A DNA stretch of 64,000 nt from Symbiodinium natans (taxonomy: Eukaryota > Sar > Dinophyceae > Suessiales > Symbiodiniaceae): contig CAJNDS010000128.1 of NCBI GenBank assembly GCA_905221605.1, positions 62,001 through 126,000 on the forward strand, given 5' to 3'. Below are positions 43,724 to 55,873 of this stretch, piece after piece. The position numbers and the translations under genes were made by a program. The notes under the pieces were generated by a model, which was not told the DNA's origin, did no database searches, and saw only the letters and a list, made by a program, of their open reading frames with translations. Positions within the stretch are counted from its first letter, which is position 1. The number at the start of each line of letters is the position of its first letter.

Positions 43724-44137
43724 GTGCAGAAACGACAAGTGTGTCCTGCAAGCGTGAAGGTCATGGAAGTAAAAGCTGATGTTCGCCACACTTCTGATCG
43801 TGGATGGCAAGCTGTCGGCGCAGGGTTTGAGAGGACCTCCAGGCAAGGCAGCCCTATTTCCAGTTACATGAAATCCAGACGACGTAGGGGCCGAGTCGCG
43901 CTATTTCCTTGTCCTCGGTTTTTGTGCTGCCCGTGAATGAAGCAGGTACCTGATGAGAGGAGACGTATTCATCCCTCGCCCAGGACGGGCACCCTAAATC
44001 AGATGAAGTCTGGCCTACAAGGAGTTCAATGCGGTCATACACGGTCCACAGCGTCGGGGCGCAACCGGAAAGAGATTTTGGAGAGGGCGGCGGGCCAGGC
44101 AGCCGCCGAGGTTGCACAAATCTGCAACTCGTTGTAG
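43724..44137 (+). CDS. unidentified exons, C-terminal part
   Basis: Exon about 43735-43831 (CPASVKVMEVKADVRHTSD, RGWQAVGAG) and a terminal exon from about 43947 after GAATGAAGCAG (VPDERRRIHPSPRTGT, SGRNRKEILERAAGQAAAEV, AQICNSL, TAG 44135). The ending is a charged helix. No family recognised. Confidence 0.4.
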
Positions 44138-44571
44138 CCGTGCTTCTGAACCAGCTTCGGTCTAGTGCCGCAAGATCGCAGAGCATTTCAGACATGCAAC
44201 CCATTGTTGCTCCTCGGTTGCGGAGCGCGACGCTGGAGTTGAACTCGGCATCGCTTTGACATACGTTCCTGGATTATCCCAGCTTTTCATGACTATTTGT
44301 TGGGATGTGCAGCATCATCGAACTCAGGCATCTTCGAAAAAAGGTTTTGCTTCTTGACGCTTGAATCTGCTTGCTGAAGGTCTTGATGTGCCAACATAGT
44401 GTAGACATATGAATCCCAGGAAGAAGGCGCACCTTTCGGACCGTGCGATGCCGAATGGGCATGGGGATGGCATTGGATGAAGCAATGCGAGTCCCACAAA
44501 AAGTGGCACCCAAGGTATTGCCAATGCTTTGCTTGCTTATTGATAACACTGCTTGGCTTTGTTTTCGCAGC

Positions 44572-44715
44572 TGGACCCTGCACGGCAATTCGCAAGAGGA
44601 TCAATCGAGAGATGGAGGGAGAAGAAGAAGCAGAGCCGGTGCCTGCACCCTTCAAGCCCCGAAGAAGAAGTAGAAGAAGAAGAAGAATAAGAAGAAGAAG
44701 AAGAAGAAGAAGAGT
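44572..44715 (+). CDS. exon ending in a GAA-repeat-encoded Glu tail
   Basis: After CTTTGTTTTCGCAG the frame encodes LDPARQFARGSIERWREKKK, then SSPEEEVEEEEE and a stop. Another frame encodes AIRKRINREMEGEEEAEPV and an Arg run. The choice is uncertain because the GAA tract is open in all frames. Confidence 0.3.
44658..44715. repeat. GAA/AAG microsatellite
   Basis: (GAA)n with TAG and ATA interruptions, partly inside open reading frames. Confidence 0.9.
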
Positions 44716-45234
44716 AGTCGGCGCAGGTTGGGGGCGGGGGGAACCAGACAACCTGCCCGAGCTCCCCAACCACCACCTCGCCCCTCGTGAAATTGCTGTG
44801 GGGCGATGTGCTGATGTATGTGGCGACCCACCTCTGTTATTACCGTTCTTTTTGTGGGCACACAATCCACTATTCATCGTGGAACTAGTTTTCCATTTTT
44901 GGCTTTTTGGCGCATGCGCTTGTGAATTTGTTGACAGCCATGCGGCTGGAACCACACGGACCCCTAGTCTGCAAATCCCACCCCAAGCGGCCCTGCTGTA
45001 CTTGCGGAAGTTTCGTCAAGGGTTTGCAGCCAATTTGTCCAAGTCCAGTCCATCGACCACCCTGAGTGCAGTGAACATGAACCCTTGACGTTGCGTTGGT
45101 AGCACATCGCTTGGTGATGGGTAACCTTCCTGCAATAGCGTTCGAGGCTTTCTCTACTTCATCGACTAGAACGTCTCGGCTACCAGCTTCCTTGGGAGGC
45201 AGCATTAAACAAGCACGAGTGGAGCCTCAGTCGT

Positions 45235-45453
45235 TTGGACTGGCACATCCTGTCGGAGGCAGTCCCACTTCTCTTCTCCCGAATGGTTGGAGCCTCGGTG
45301 GTTTCTGACGGTGCCGTGAGGATGTTCGATATGGCCGGCAGTGATTCTTGTTCGGGCAGTGCCAAGCTAGGGACAAACTTGGGGCCGTGTCAGCACGCCG
45401 TAACAGGTTCCGGTCGAGCCGTGGCAACCTTAGCACAGCAATCTAGCCGATGA
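45235..45453 (+). CDS. unidentified exon
   Basis: Open frame HILSEAVPLLFSRMVGAS, VVSDGAVRMFDMAGSDS, GPCQHAVTGSGRAVATLA, then TGA at 45451. Protein-like. Upstream joins unknown. No family recognised. Confidence 0.35.
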   Translation: MDWHILSEAVPLLFSRMVGASVVSDGAVRMFDMAGSDSCSGSAKLGTNLGPCQHAVTGSGRAVATLAQQSSR

Positions 45454-45730
45454 ACAGCGCATTGCTCGGACATCCGGCAAGAAACGCACTTGCAACATGT
45501 TGCCAAAATGTCTTCAGGCCTGCGTGATCATACGTTGCGCGCAGCATGTGTGAGGTTTCTGCTGCCGCTTCCAGGGCCCTTCTATGCAGGGTGACTGCTG
45601 CGTGCAAAAGGCCATGCGTGCAGCTGCGCGTACGACTTTTAAGGAGTCTGAAGGGTACATGTAGGCTTTCCATCCAAAACGCAGTTTCAGTTTGCAGGAA
45701 GTTTCAATATCCACATGCCCTGACACGCCC
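45443..45730 (-). CDS. unidentified gene, C-terminal exon
   Basis: One minus frame (ATG 45673) encodes MESLHVPFRLLKSR, TLHRRALEAAAETSHML and KTFWQHVASAFLAGCPSN, TAG at 45443. A second minus frame upstream (45725-45600) encodes ETSCKLKLRFGWKAYMYP, so an exon junction probably lies near 45670. The C-terminus is just convergent with the plus exon ending at 45453. Confidence 0.45.
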
Positions 45731-46136
45731 GCACACCATAGCTGCGAGCTGCTTTTACATGGATGTTGGGGTGAGGTTGTTTTCGGCGATCGTTCCTGGT
45801 GTTGCTGGGGGTCGCAGTCATACGTCGCCTTGAGGTCATGTAGCAAAACTTGCCAAGGGTTTCAGCATGGCAACCAACTCGCCCAGGAAGACTGAGGCAA
45901 TACTGCGCTAGTTTGCTCTTCTCAAGCATGACTGCTTGGACGCGGGATCCGACAGCCTGGAGTGTTGGATGGCTCAGGCAGCCAGGCTGCTTCAGTGTAG
46001 CAGCTTCAAGCAGGGAGCTTCAAGCAGGGATCGGCGTGGACAGGGTAGGTGATGGGGCTCCGAGATTTAAGTATGTAAGAAAGGTGCTCCTTTGGCTGAG
46101 AATGTAGCTTGCATCTTTCTTTGGAGATTTGCAGGC

Positions 46137-49100
46137 ATGGTGGAACTGTCTGCTGACGTTGTGGTCATAGGAGGCAGGCGTCAGGAGGGGGAGGGAAATA
46201 CTACGCATTCTCATGCTTTCCAAGATAGAGATGGAATCTGAGAGCGTGCCGGCAGGGAAGCCAGTTTTAGCTACTGAGCCACGACCAGTCTGGGCAATTA
46301 GGAAATTGGAACATCCATTGGCCATCATTGGCCAGAGCCTGACTTAGGCTGTTAGGAGCTGTTTATGCTAAATGAGGGGGTATGTGCACTATGCGCATGG
46401 CTTGTGCCAGGTGGCATAGCAGGCTTGACTTGTTCGGAAAGACTGCTTCGCTCTCAGCCGGAGCTCCAGGCGCAAATGGTTCAACAATTGTTTTTTTGGT
46501 TGAGAGGCTGCGAGGGGAATGTGAAGTGGGCAGATTTGACATGTTGAGGACACGCAACTTGTTGGATCACGAATGATCGCGGCGATCACGGCCAGGTTGT
46601 GCTCCTCGAGTGGCAACATCGTCTTGGGGGACGTCTGTCCAGCTTGCAAGCAGCGAGCTGGGTGTTTGAAGTTCAAAGCTGGCCGGGAGCCGATGAAAAC
46701 ATTCTTGTTGCAAAACCTTTGATTCTTTGAGGTTGGTGATGTTGCAGCCGACGCTGGTGCGGCGTGGGTACATGGCAGCTCCCTCTGCAAAGCCAAGAAT
46801 GAAGCTAAACTTGATTAGGTTCACTAGTGCTGCGTGCTGAGCAGAATGTGCAGAATGAGAACACAACTGGAGCAATGAGCTGTGCAACGAAGAGAAGGTC
46901 TGGGGCGGAGTGCTTTGAGAATTGGTTTTTTGGACCATTGCTAGCAACGGGTACGACGGTACAAGGTACTGATGGAAACCCTCTGCTGCGGGATGGCATA
47001 GTTCAGCAGGAGGATGGCTTTGCTGTGCTTGTTTCGCAGCTGTGATCTGGTGGGGACTTGCGTGGCTGTGCAGCGAATGAATGTAATTGCGGGCTGTCGA
47101 AGCAGAGGAAGACAGTCTGCAGTCGAGGCCAGAATTCTTAGTCTTAGTATCTCTGAAGGCGTTTCAGGTTCTGTTGTCAAGACGGCCACAATCAGCGCGA
47201 AAGGCTCTGCACTCGGCTGAGAGCCGCTGCTGGGGGCCTCACAGGGCTCATGAGGTGAGACTGAAACTGGGTCCACTTTGAGTGGGGAGATGGATGGACG
47301 GACGGAGGGAGGGACGGACGGACGGATGGACGGATGTATATTATCTGTAGCGGGGAATGCTTGCGACGACGAAGAGAGAAAGAGCAAAGCGCGCAGAAGA
47401 AAAGAACTTAACCATGGTAAGCCATAGAATGCCGATCGGCGGGTTAAGCAAATGGCAGCTGCCGATGGCAGGTGGCAAAGTGCCACAGTAAGGCAGCCGA
47501 AGCAGCTCTGCCAATGTTGAGCGTCAGAACGTTTGCCACATCTCATAGCTGCGAGGACCTTTTGCCGAGCAGTGGACACAACATTTGGCTGCACGGCGTT
47601 GCCGAGGGCGACAGCTGCAGCTTCGTCCGCTCTCGGGCCCGCGAGTTTTCGTTGCCGATGTTCATTGTTGCCGGAGTGTCGTGGGACCTTCCGCAGCCTA
47701 AAGACCTCGTCCGCAGGGCGATGACCACTGGGAGCAGCGACTCGAGCAGCTTGGCCGCGCTGCGGCCACAGGGACTGCGCCGGGGACATCATTCCAGGCC
47801 CCGTTTGGGAGCTGAGCGAGCAACAAGTTTTGCAGGCGTTCATATGCGGTGCCATGTGGTGCCATGTGGTGCCAGGACGGGCTCCGAGACACCGAAGCTT
47901 CACTGGGACCACTCAGCGGAGCCGAAGCCAGACGACTACGCCTGCTGCAGCTGTGGTTTGGGACTTCTGCTGACGCTCATCGGAAATGCGGGAAACCCAC
48001 GTGTCACACAGAAGCCTAAAAGCCTGCAGCACAGCTGCAACTGAGGAGGAGATTGGCATGCTGGAGTGGGACTCGGAGCATGGATCCATGGGTGATTACC
48101 CTGGACCGCACGCTGTTTTGAAAGGCGCCTGCAGCAGGAGCACCATGGAGCACCATGGAGCACCACGGAGCACCATGGAGCACCATGGAGCACCACCATT
48201 GCGATGCTGTACCAGTGCATTGACAGGCGGGGCAGAGTCGATTGCAACACGCCTATCCTCGGATGCGGAGCGCCGTGGCGTCCACGTCCTTTGGCAGCAA
48301 CGTGCCCGAGAGAATCATGAAGAGAGAGATGTTTGAGATTCTGTTGAACCACGGTTGTGCTTGTTGCCAAAAGCTGCTGGCCACTGCCCGCGTATGTGCC
48401 AGATGTGCCCAGTGTGCCAGCAAGGTGCACTTGGGTGAGGAGGTGGTTTTCATTCGGGAGGCTTCTTGTGCTCCAGTCGCCAATCGTCATGCACACTGAG
48501 TCAGTCCCCTCTCGGAGGATCCATCGTGCGTTGTGGTGCACTGCCGAAGTGGACTTCGTTGCCATGCCAGATGGGCAGTGCTTACAGCATCGTTGGGCGC
48601 CTCTCCGAACATAATGCCACAGCATGATAAGCTCGAGATACGGTGCACGGCTGTGAGATTCTGTGTGAGACTGTGGTGCCCAGTAGTTTTCTTTTGTTTT
48701 CTTGCCTACTCCTCAGCTCTCACTTCAGTGAGAGGTGTGCTGAAAAAAATGGGCCCCGACTTTGTCGAGCCAGCCTTGCCGACGGTGGTACAAGACGCTT
48801 TGTCGCGCCTGAAGATGTGCATCTGTGGTCGCACATTATGTCTTGAAGCAGCGCAGCAGAATCCAATCGGCGTACCCTGCCATTCAGCACGTCTGCTTGC
48901 TGATCTTTCTTCAGGTCATTACAACAAGCTTCTTCTGCATGTGACGGAGCAGGTGCGTATACTGCGGTTTGTGGCTGTAAACCGAGAAGCGCAGGACTCA
49001 TATTTCTAGGGCGGCATAGGGCCAGCGTAGTGCCTGTGTGGGGCTAGTGGGCCGGGGGGGAACCGAATGTAGTACAGGGCCGCCAAAACAGGGAGCCTTT

Positions 49101-50249
49101 TCGTATACCTAGTTTTGTGACCAACATCATATTGAGAGGCGGCGGCGCGATTTCCAGTGTGGACAGACATCGATTCTCGGCTAGTGTGGTTTGAATTGGC
49201 CACGGCCGCACGCGGGATGACCAAGCAAGGAGCCAATTGCGTGAACCTGAGGATTCGCCACTTTTCTGGCAGCTGTTCAACTACTGGCCTCTGAATGGTA
49301 AGCCACTGCTGCTGGTGTCTAAGTACTTTTGTAAAGCCTGCGGATCGATCTTAGTTGAAATCCAGGAAGCTTTTCCACGGCCGAGTTGAGGTCTCTTGCT
49401 TCGATCATTCCAGAAGCACAGACGCTGTCCGACGAGGAAGCACGACAGGCCATGACACTGTCCCATCTATTCCCATCTGCTGCCTCCGAAGTTGCCCATG
49501 ATCAGGTCGCTGAGCAATTGCTCGCCTTGCTTCCTGACGAACTCTTGGCTGTGCAAATGACACGATGGGGAGAAGTCGAGTGGACGCTGGGGTCCTACTC
49601 GAGCCTTGGCAGCTTTGCAAAGCCCAAAACATGTCGGCGTTTGAGGGTGTTTGAGGGTGTGTGCTTCGTTCTAATGCACAATGTCCGCTCGAAAATGGTT
49701 GCCTTGGCCTTGGGTTCATGGGACTGTTCGGGACCGTGTGCTTGTCTACCTCTTCCAGGCCGGCCCTTCAAATTCAGAGAGCATTCGGACACAGACTGTA
49801 GCAAGAGGGACCCAGAAGAAAACGATCGGCGATCGCAGACAGACACAAATGTGCACGGACATGCTGCATATTTCACTAAGGATGAGCACCAAAGATGCGG
49901 CTTTCAAGTTGCAGTCAGTGCCTTTTCTCAGCGTTTCCCGTGCTGTGCGTGTCGGCCACTGAGGAGTGGGATGACGTGCGTTCACTGATCTCTGGCATGG
50001 AAGGCCGCCGGGTCCGCCTTGCCGGTGAGCATACCCACGAAGAACACCAGGATGGGCTCTCAGCGAAAATGGCAAGTTCTTTGAGTGGATGAACCCTGCA
50101 TGCATCAGTTGGTTCGACTGCAGATGCATGATGCTCTCTGCGCAATTAAGATGCTTCAGGGTGGCTTCCATGCGGCCTATTTGTCTGGCATTCGTGCGGC
50201 AGAGGAGGCCTTGCAAGGCTCGGAGCTTTGCATGCTTTGCATGCTTTGC
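46137..50249 (+). CDS. flavin-containing amine oxidase (polyamine oxidase/LSD1-type)
   Basis: FAD-dependent oxidase of amines or polyamines. Exons: 46137-46173 (start MVELSADVVVIGG), 46411-46469 (GIAGLTCSERLL; FAD GxGxxG), 46596 on (VVLLEWQHRLGGR), 46732-46774 (ADAGAAWVH), 46966 on (GTDGNPLL), 48044-48124 (LEWDSEHGSMGDYPGPHAVL), 48227-48285 (GGAESIATRLSSDAERRGVH), 48425-48460 (HLGEEVVFIRE), 48638-48682 (CEILCETVVP), 48729 on (RGVLKKMGPDFVEPALP), 48915-48952 (YNKLLLHVTEQ), 49252-49342 (FNYWPLNGKPLLLVSKYF), 49414-49616 (LSDEEARQAM, TRWGEVEWTLGSYSSLG), 49964-50050 (VRLAGEHTHEEHQ) and 50160 on (GGFHAAYLSGIRAAEEAL). The Lys after GVL matches the catalytic-site Lys of polyamine oxidases. A possible exon 47717-47797 (DDHWEQRLEQLGR) fills the middle. 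Introns use GT, GC and GA donors. A last exon may lie at 50456-50557 (CLFCNWAVAHYAG, stop). Confidence 0.9.
47283..47338. repeat. GGAC/GGAT tetranucleotide tract
   Basis: Imperfect (GGAC)n and (GGAT)n within a probable amine oxidase intron. Confidence 0.9.
48137..48197. repeat. 10-bp minisatellite inside a 102-bp intron
   Basis: Six units of GAGCACCATG (one CACG variant) fill most of the amine oxidase intron 48125-48226. Confidence 0.9.
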
Positions 50250-50569
50250 GGAGTGCTGTTGAAGGTGTGGAAACATGAGAGATGTATCGAGCATCCCTGT
50301 CAGCTTCTCCTCAGGGCTGTCTGGTCCAAGATGCGTGACGTCCGAAGTTGCAGCGGGGTGAGCATGAAAGCACTATCCGAAATCTTCGTCTCCTCGGTGT
50401 ATGCGCACTGTGTGCATCTCAGCTTGGTGCTCGAGCTCTCATGATTTCAGAGTGTTGCCTCTTTTGCAACTGGGCTGTTGCACACTACGCAGGTATGAAG
50501 CCAATCAGAACAACGACGGCTGCGAAAGCTGCAGTGCGGAGCAAGATAGCAAGGTAACAAGATGAGGTG

Positions 50570-51545
50570 ATGCGGAGCGTCTGAGCAGTCGCCGCTCTCT
50601 GACGTTGGAGTGGGATGTGCTGGCACGTGATCGACTGCGTGGACGTCAAAAAAGGTGGCTGGTGGACTGAGCAGTCAAGGTAGGCACGCGTAGACAAGCT
50701 TTAGGCAAGCCTTCACAAAAGTGTTCCTATTTTCTTAGTACATTTGTGTGCACAGCCATGGGCCCACTGGATCCACTAGCAATCAATCAGTGCTTCATAG
50801 TGCCAAAGGTGATTTCGGTTTCGTTTCCTGCTGCCTCCTGTCAAAGCCTCCTTTCACTGCCCCTTCCTTGCTAGACATAGCGGCTAAACACTTACATCAG
50901 CTAAACTTAAGCTGCAGCATAACCGGCGGAGAGCTTCCGAGTCCGGACATGCGCCGAACAATCTACGCGTTCAATTAGCATGATTCTGGAGCTAGCTCGC
51001 CGAACACTACTAATCTTGAAATGCGGTGATTGGTTGCACCTTTCAGTCCTTTGGACATTACGCATTGTCGGCTCGAGGGGAGGGGAGGCCCTCGTGAAGG
51101 CCAGGGCACGGGCTTATAGATTTTCGGCCAAAGGCCCTATCCCGCGGAGTAGCGCCGGGCCCCAAGTTCTTGAGATGGACGCATCACAAGCATCACAAGA
51201 TGTTGCTGAGTGTTCAGCAAAGGCCATGAAAAATGATGACATCAGCGAGGGCAGCCGGGAGCTGGTCGATCTCAGTGCTGAGGCAGGCTTCCAGTACACA
51301 AGTGCAAACGTAACATTTGATGCGTCATGAGAGGCGATTAGCTCCCTGGGCATCCACCTTTCACAGATCGGGCAGATCATCTCCAAGCGCTGCCCCCAAA
51401 CAACAAAACTTCACGGAGAGTGGACGGGGCTGGGAGAGAGAGCGAGAGAGAGAGAGAGAGAGAGAGAGAACAACTTATTTAATCACAATCCGGACATACG
51501 ACTTTCGCCGAAACAATAGAACCGTGTGTTCGAGGTCCTCACTGC
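50570..51545. other. unassigned, possible intron or intergenic
   Basis: Some open frame at 50980-51330 (KARARAYRFSAKGPIPR) but no firm exon. Contains the GA microsatellite at 51437-51470. Confidence 0.35.
51437..51470. repeat. GA microsatellite
   Basis: (GA)n, about 16 units, with one CGAG interruption near its start. Confidence 0.9.
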
Positions 51546-51555
51546 CTCCGAACAG

Positions 51556-54500
51556 GGGAGATCGAAGCTCAGCGCACAAGCTCAAGGAGAAGTTGGAGAT
51601 GTACCAGGCCAGACCTTGCGGATTGGTACGGATGGTACAGTTCCACCATGCCATGACTGTGCCTTGCTAGGGCTACACTGATGAAGTACAGCGCCGGCGA
51701 AATGAGTTGGAGCCTGGCTGGCATGGACGAACTTCAGCCATGCAGCAAAAGTCCATGTAAATTCGCCAACTTCGCCATATTCGGTACTCGGGACACCACG
51801 GTACCCCCGACTGTCCTCCAAGTTTTGGTTCCTCGTGGCAGGCAGAAAATGGCAGACGACTTCGCCCGGCTGAAAGCTTGGCGTGCGCAGTCCGGCACCG
51901 AAGGCCGGGACAACTGAAGGTTCTATGTTTTTGAAAGAGAATGTTAGTCAACAAGGTTGAGGGTGGTCTGGGCTTTTGGGGGTGGATGTCTGTTCTCCCC
52001 AAAGCGGGGGATCTTTCAGGATGCAACAAAGAGGGTCAGTTTACCTTTTGCCTTGCTGGTTGTCTTGGGACGGGGGGGGGGCGCAGCATCACTCTGATGG
52101 AGAGACGGATAGTACTGTACTGCGAAGCTCGGACAAGCGCTGAAGTCTGGTTGAATGTTGTGTCCTCTTACACGAGAGTTCGCAGGGCTTGCGGAGCAAA
52201 CGAGATGAAACATGGTTGTGAAGACTGGGGCCTCGGAAGATGGTACAAAGCGACATCGCTCATGGAGCCTGATACAGTCGGCAACAATGTAGCGCAGCTC
52301 ATGCATGGGTCCTTCCGTGCGAGACTTAGCCGAGTGTTGTCCTATCAGGATGGCGCATACTCAGTCAATTCCCTTGTATGAAGTCGTGCAAAGCAGGTCG
52401 GCTTCATGAAACGAGAGGAGAGTTGAGAGTTGGCTGTCTGAAATTGCACATGCAAGAGGTACACGACTGGCTTAGCATCATGGAGTTATGGACGTGTACC
52501 TGTCCTCATGTACAGACTGCCGGACAGCGCAGTCTAAGCATGGACAGCACACGGACGACCTGGTGGCTCAGGCAAGGGCCTCGTCGAGGAGCTGGAGGCC
52601 CTGTACGGCAAGGTGCGGCAGCAGGCTGGATGCATCTTCAGATGCGACAGCAGCATCGTCTTCGATTAACCGGAAAAAGCGCCAAAAAGCGCGATTTCGC
52701 CTGTAACCCCTTCGCTAACATCCCTGGCAAACCTTTGCACTTCACACAAGTCCAGCATGGAGAACAGACGCCGTTGATGCTGAACTGAATTGTACAGCAT
52801 CGCCTTATCATGACATTGTGTCCTCCCTGGTTTCACTTTGACCATTTATTGTCTGCTCACGGGGCAGGATAAGGAACTCAAGAGGAAGCAGCAGGCGATA
52901 GAAGAGGAACAAGCAAAGGCCGGGGCATGTGGTGAGTCGATAAGCAACGGCTGGGTTGGCAGTGACTAAATTTCCTCAGCTACCACGGGCTACTGCTGGC
53001 CTCGGGCATAGCTTTGGTTACTTTGGGGGCATGTCCATTTCCTAAGCTTTGAGAAGGGGCCGAGATTTCGAGTCTGACTTCCCCACTCGCCATGAGCTAC
53101 ACGTTAGCCATTTCTGCTAAATGCCATTAGAATCACTAGCGCTGATCACATGAAGGTGAAAGATGTGATCTGTGTGGGTAGTACTTCTACTTGACAATTT
53201 CTAGCTGAGCCTTTGCCCAGAAGTTGTGCGCTTGAGTCTTGTGTGTTCGCTCTCGGCCCGGCAGGTCAAGGAGCTAGAAGAGGCTGTAGCTCTGAGAGAA
53301 AGGAAGTGGGATTCGTTGGCAGAGGACGCCAATGGTCCCACGTTGATTCTGCTGATCCTGCTTCAGCTTTTCAACCCACTCTACGCGTCACGAGTGCGTT
53401 TAGGACGCACAAGAAGGCCCGGAAGTGAGAGTCTTATAGTACTAGAGGAACTAGACGGGCAAAAGGGGGGGCGGCTTCGTGCCCAGAGGCAGGGGTAGGA
53501 GACTCAAGATGGATACTACCAAAGTGGAGTGAGACGACGTGAAACGCCCGGCTTGTGCGACCTAGATGTTCACAGCCCGTTCCTTCTGGCTAGCGTTGGT
53601 TGGCCGGTTGGCCCTGACTTGGCTCCAGTGTCTCAGGACTATAGCAAGAAGCTGGTCAAGATGAGAAGAGAGGTGCAGACTGAAGGGAGATGCCATCTTT
53701 GTGAAGCTAGGTATCACAGTTGCTCTTGCCAAACGCTTGAAACTTGAAGCAGGGAGGGCCATGAGAGTTCAACGTTAGCTTGTCGTCCTCCGGCTTGCAT
53801 AGAGTGCAGTTGACATGTCGCATGTCAAAGAGTAAAATGGTTCACAGCATATCACACGATCACGGGCCTCAGATCGTGGAACGCGGAGGGCTGTGCTCAT
53901 GGCTGCAGCATCCCGTCTGATTATGTGGCATCTTGGAACCCCAAAGTCGCAAGGGCAGGTAACTTGGCATTCAGCACGCATCGGCTCCCCTGTGCAACAC
54001 GACAAATTTCCACCCACGCCTGCGGAGGCTCTCTAAATCATGTTACCAACCAGCTTCTAGAATGGGAAGAGTTGCTTTCTAGTTTGGGGAAGATAGAATT
54101 CGTGCATGCTAACTATTGATCCCGGACGCCTTTCAGGAACCCAGTCGTTGATATCTCTAGCTGGTATCATCAATGGTGTTGGGGCTTGCCAGTCCAAGGT
54201 GTGCCTTCGACGAGATCCGCTTCAAGTGGAAAGCAGCAGAGGAGCAAGATACCCAGAATCTGCAACCGGGTAGCGCCGAACTTGTGACATGTGCTAACCG
54301 CTAAGCCTTGCATATAGCGCGGGAACTGCAGTTGAATGCGTCCTATGTCCATTCTTTCTGCAGTCTAACTGGTCACGGGCAGTGATTTCTGCAGGTTCCT
54401 TTGATTGATTTGCCAGTGCCGGGTGTCTGGAAGACTCAGGAAAGAGAAGCTCAAAATTGAGCACCATCAGAGGATGCGGAAGGCAGCTGCCTGCAGAGAT

Positions 54501-55873
54501 CGGTGGGGTTCTAAAGGTCCACGTTTTCCGGTTAGGCGGTACTTTCGGTGGCCAACGGTAAGCATGCTCTGCGGTTAATCTTGGTATGGTATGGCTCTCT
54601 TGGAAGCCTAAACTTCACAAGGCTTAGGCCACCGTGCGTCGGGAAAAATGTCCAAAGCTGAACCCTGGCTGAAGGATGCTGAAGGTCTGGTCCTCTTTAA
54701 AGCCCCCAACTTGACACCGCTTTCAAGCTCGTGGGCAAAACGCATCAAAACACCAGGAAGAAGTGCGTGCAACAGTTTTGACAAAGCATTGCGAGAGCCA
54801 TCGGCCCACTGTGAGACCGAGAGAGATTGTTACGTCGTGAGTTGTGTCACCGAGGGCCTGTAAGCTTCATGTTGGAAACACGGAAAACTTGCAAGCGCGC
54901 CACATCATGACCAGCCCTGCAGGCACGGGCCCAGTCGCGGCTGGATGTCATCCAACGAGAGCGAAAGAAGCGGCTCTTGCAGGCTGGTGTGCTTTTCTCG
55001 CTTCGCAGGGTCTGTCAAAGTCTGTCAATCGCCCTAAATAAGCTTCTTGATGAATGGCCATGCCCAAGCTGCAGAATTCCCTGGTGCTTCAAAAGAACAC
55101 ACAGATGTGCAAGCCCACTTCAAGCGGGGATCGCCGGAACCTCTATTCACGTTGCCATCTCTGCAACTTTGCATAACTTTGCTGGTGATCCTGGGTGTGT
55201 GCTGCGCATCGCTTCGCCGGTGCAGGCATGCATGGTCGCAATGCAGGAGGAGTCGGTCGAGGGTGGCGGGCTCATAGCTCCGTCGTCAGGCGGTCTCCGC
55301 ACTTGATCATCTTGCATTCAAATCGAGCAGATTCATGTCAGAGATGCGCGAAGACTACGAAGACAAGGTCTGTAGGCCGTCTTTGTATGCTTGTCTCGCT
55401 CAGGTCGGCATGAGAAGCATCTTGAGGAGCCATTGCGCCCAGCATCCTGTTAATTCCTGTTTCCGTCTTCCAAACAGCCTGTCTTGCAGTGGCTGTTGGC
55501 CGTACCAAACTTTCACTTTTTCGACTCGACGCTGCTGAGGCTGCGGCGAAGACATGAAGACGAGATCTTGGTCATGAATGCCCAGCTGGCTCAGGCATCG
55601 GTCTATATATATATATGTAGATATGCATTAACACATACGTATCTAGATATTGCGTATGTATCCTTTTTCAGGCCCTTGCCTGCATTCCTGCCTCAAATTT
55701 GACAGCATCTCTTTGAATTGTACGTTCAGAGGATGATTGTGCCTTGAGCTGTTTGTAAATGCTGAGTCACAATCCAAATGAGCCGTTCCTCCTCCTGGTA
55801 GGCTTTGGGCGACGAAGAAAAGGCCAAAGAACTCGTGCAGGAACAAGTGCGGCGTATCGCCGGCTCTCCTTAG
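51556..55873 (+). CDS. coiled-coil protein made of many tiny exons
   Basis: A series of short stretches after AG acceptors encode charged heptad-like helices in the same strand: 51556-51607 (KLKEKLEMYQ), 52572 on (GLVEELEALYGKVRQQ), 52868-52931 (DKELKRKQQAIEEEQAKAG), 53265 on (VKELEEAVALRERKWDSLAE), 53637-53672 (DYSKKLVKMRRE), 54440 on (KEKLKIEHHQRMRKA), 54923-54982 (ARAQSRLDVIQRERKKRLLQ), about 55332-55368 (MSEMREDYEDK), about 55540-55595 (RRRHEDEILVMNAQLAQ) and terminal 55802-55873 (ALGDEEKAKELVQEQVRR..GSP, TAG). Several are exact multiples of three with phase 0 ends. It may be a structural, flagellar or basal-body type coiled coil, but no family was recognised. Exon joins and the 5' end are not proven. 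Confidence 0.55.

Noticed and set aside
46941-47912. 323-codon minus-strand ORF
   Set aside because: It lies antisense to the amine oxidase locus, spans several of its introns and exons, and includes a translated GGAC tetranucleotide tract.
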